Source: Gammaproteobacteria bacterium
GTDB taxonomy: Bacteria; Pseudomonadota; Gammaproteobacteria; JALTLT01
Assembly: GCA_027001815.1 (NCBI GenBank)
Contig: JALTLT010000137.1
Location: forward strand, 1-6,280
DNA: 6,280 bases
Direction of reading: 5' to 3'
Shown: positions 5,343 to 6,280 of the stretch, one piece after another
Layout: each line of letters starts with the position of its first letter
How positions within the stretch are numbered: the first letter of the stretch is position 1
Translations under genes and position numbers: made by a program
Notes under the pieces: generated by a model
Database searches by the model: none
Told to the model about the DNA's origin: nothing
Seen by the model: only the letters and a program-made list of their open reading frames with translations

Positions 5343-5852
5343 ATGGAGATCGGCAACTCGCCACCCCCTTTCCCCTCTCCTGTGCCCTCACCGGCCGGCC
5401 GGACGGTCGACGGTGTGAAGGAGACCGGGAAGGGCGGTGGGGAGTCGTCCAGTGTCGCGAGCGACCCGGAGCGGCGCCAGGTAGAGGCGCTTGAACGGCG
5501 CGACCGGGAGGTGCGTGCCCACGAGCAGGCCCATCTGGCCGCCGCCGGTCGGTGGGCACGGGGCGGAGCCACCTTCGAGACCCGGCGGGGCCCCGACGGT
5601 CGCGAGTACGCCGTGGGAGGGGAGGTGAACATCGACAGCGGACCGGTGCCGGGCGACCCCCGGGCGACCCTCGCCAAGGCGCAACAGATCCGCGCCGCCG
5701 CCCTCGCTCCGGCCCAACCCTCGGCCCAGGATCGAGCGGTGGCGGCACGGGCCAGCCGCATGGAGATGGAGGCCCGGGCCGAACTGGCGACCCGGGAACG
5801 TGAAGGGGCACCTGGCCCCGTGGGCGGGAAACGGCTGGATCTCTACGCCTGA
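5343..5852 (+). CDS. SprA-related putative metalloprotease
   Basis: This encodes 169 residues. The core (about 45-150) matches the SprA-related family as I know it: VRAHEQAHLAAAG (57-69), with HEQAH (60-64) fitting the HExxH zinc motif; GPDGREYAVGGEVNID (83-98); PVPGDPRATLAKAQQIRAAALAP (101-123); and PSAQDRAVAARAS (126-138), followed by a charged helix. Zinc binding and proteolysis are inferred from HExxH; E94 in GGEV could be a third ligand, unproven. Residues 1-40 are proline- and glycine-rich and coincide with a DNA palindrome, so they may be non-functional. No clear Shine-Dalgarno precedes the ATG at 5343, which is only 15 bp after the previous stop, so translation may be coupled. I see no better in-frame start. 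It has no obvious signal peptide and is shorter than many relatives. Confidence 0.85.
   Translation: MEIGNSPPPFPSPVPSPAGRTVDGVKETGKGGGESSSVASDPERRQVEALERRDREVRAHEQAHLAAAGRWARGGATFETRRGPDGREYAVGGEVNIDSGPVPGDPRATLAKAQQIRAAALAPAQPSAQDRAVAARASRMEMEARAELATREREGAPGPVGGKRLDLYA
5354..5446. repeat. Imperfect palindrome within the start of the SprA-like gene
   Basis: The left arm (about 5354-5384, C-rich) and right arm (about 5413-5446, G-rich) are reverse complements at roughly three quarters of positions. Inside, CACCG (5389-5393) and CGGTG (5411-5415) also pair, around a CCGGCCGGCCGG tract (5391-5402). It resembles a repetitive intergenic palindrome that has been taken into the coding frame. Confidence 0.55.
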
Positions 5853-5871
5853 ACCGGCGAAGAGTATCTCA

Positions 5872-5884
5872 TTCAACATCCTGC
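5872..5884 (+). repeat. Fragment of the direct repeat between two converging genes
   Basis: TTCAACATCCTGC is identical to 5032-5044 within repeat copy 2. It lies in the 42-bp gap between the SprA-like stop and the minus-strand coiled-coil stop. No strong terminator hairpin is visible in that gap. Confidence 0.5.
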
Positions 5885-5894
5885 CAGGGGGCGT

Positions 5895-6280
5895 TCAACC
5901 CTTCCGCCAGCGGAACAGCCGCGACAGCAGACCGCCCCGATGCGCATCGGAGGGGGCTTGCCCCTCGGGCGGGGAGCCCATCTGACGCCGTCGCTTCCCC
6001 TCCTCGATCTTGCGACGGACCACCTCCAGCTTGATCCGGTAGATGGCCGCCTCCTCCTCGGCCCGGTCGCGCGCCTTCTTCTCCTCCTCGAGGGCCAGGG
6101 AGAGATCCAGCAACTCCTCGCTGCTCCCCGCCAGCTCCTCCTCGAGTTCCCGGATCCTCGCCTCCAGCTCCTCGGCCCGACGCGCCTCAGCCCCGTCCCG
6201 AACCGACTCTTCCAGTTCGACGACCCGCTCACGGAGCGTCTCCCGCTCTCTTTCCAGCTCGCGTATGTGTGCCTGGGTGT
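5895..6280 (-). CDS. Coiled-coil protein, C-terminal part (runs off the window)
   Basis: The frame is open from the window edge to the TGA at 5895-5897, giving 127 residues with the N terminus missing. About the first 95 visible residues are a charged, glutamate/arginine-rich coiled coil with heptad spacing (for example ELEARIRELEEELAGSSEEL and LALEEEKKARDRAEEEAAIY). A loose Gly/Pro-rich linker follows (QMGSPPEGQAPSDAH), then a short basic-aromatic end, LLSRLFRWRKG, that could bind membrane or nucleic acid. A TTG at 6113 is not a credible start because the coil continues upstream of it. I do not recognise the family. It converges on the SprA-like gene. Confidence 0.7.
   Translation of the reverse strand, partial: TQAHIRELERERETLRERVVELEESVRDGAEARRAEELEARIRELEEELAGSSEELLDLSLALEEEKKARDRAEEEAAIYRIKLEVVRRKIEEGKRRRQMGSPPEGQAPSDAHRGGLLSRLFRWRKG

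Overview
This window is GC-rich bacterial DNA with gammaproteobacterial chromosomal character. The evidence is a UbiK-type BMFP protein, a full-length ComM/YifB ATPase and a GlnK-Amt pair. The content suggests a free-living, probably flagellated member of the class. Family-level placement (for example among halophilic or sulfur-oxidising purple-lineage relatives) would be a guess.

Layout: (1) 1-610: a leader and a small PLAT/LH2-like beta-sandwich protein, followed by a strong hairpin at 639-664 that can terminate from both sides. (2) 688-2350, minus strand: a glnK-amt operon, with PII first and the ammonium channel second. Upstream lie a near-consensus sigma-54 promoter (2576-2591), a structured leader of about 215 nt, and one good plus one weaker NtrC-like site. 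This is textbook nitrogen control of ammonium uptake. (3) 2715-4638, plus strand: ubiK (ubiquinone biosynthesis accessory factor), then comM (branch-migration helicase of natural transformation), the latter with its own probable sigma-70 promoter. The NtrC-like site abuts the ubiK ribosome-binding site, so the two divergent units share control DNA. (4) 4649-5047: about 400 bp without a credible gene, packed with nested perfect and near-perfect inverted repeats and bounded by a 32-bp direct repeat. Several hairpin loops on the + strand carry a GGA motif (CANGGANG), resembling CsrA/RsmA sites. This is the least explained part of the window. (5) 5106-5852, plus strand: a two-gene unit encoding a 73-residue protein that resembles fused ends of flagellar rod/hook proteins, and a SprA-related putative metalloprotease with HEQAH. 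The latter's N-terminal codons coincide with another imperfect palindrome. (6) 5895-6280, minus strand: the C-terminal part of a coiled-coil protein that runs off the window.

Together, glnK and amt form one nitrogen-scarcity module. ubiK and comM are housekeeping genes beside it, and I recall the same neighbourhood from other gammaproteobacteria. The strongest leads are the palindromic hairpin array and the shared glnK/ubiK control region.
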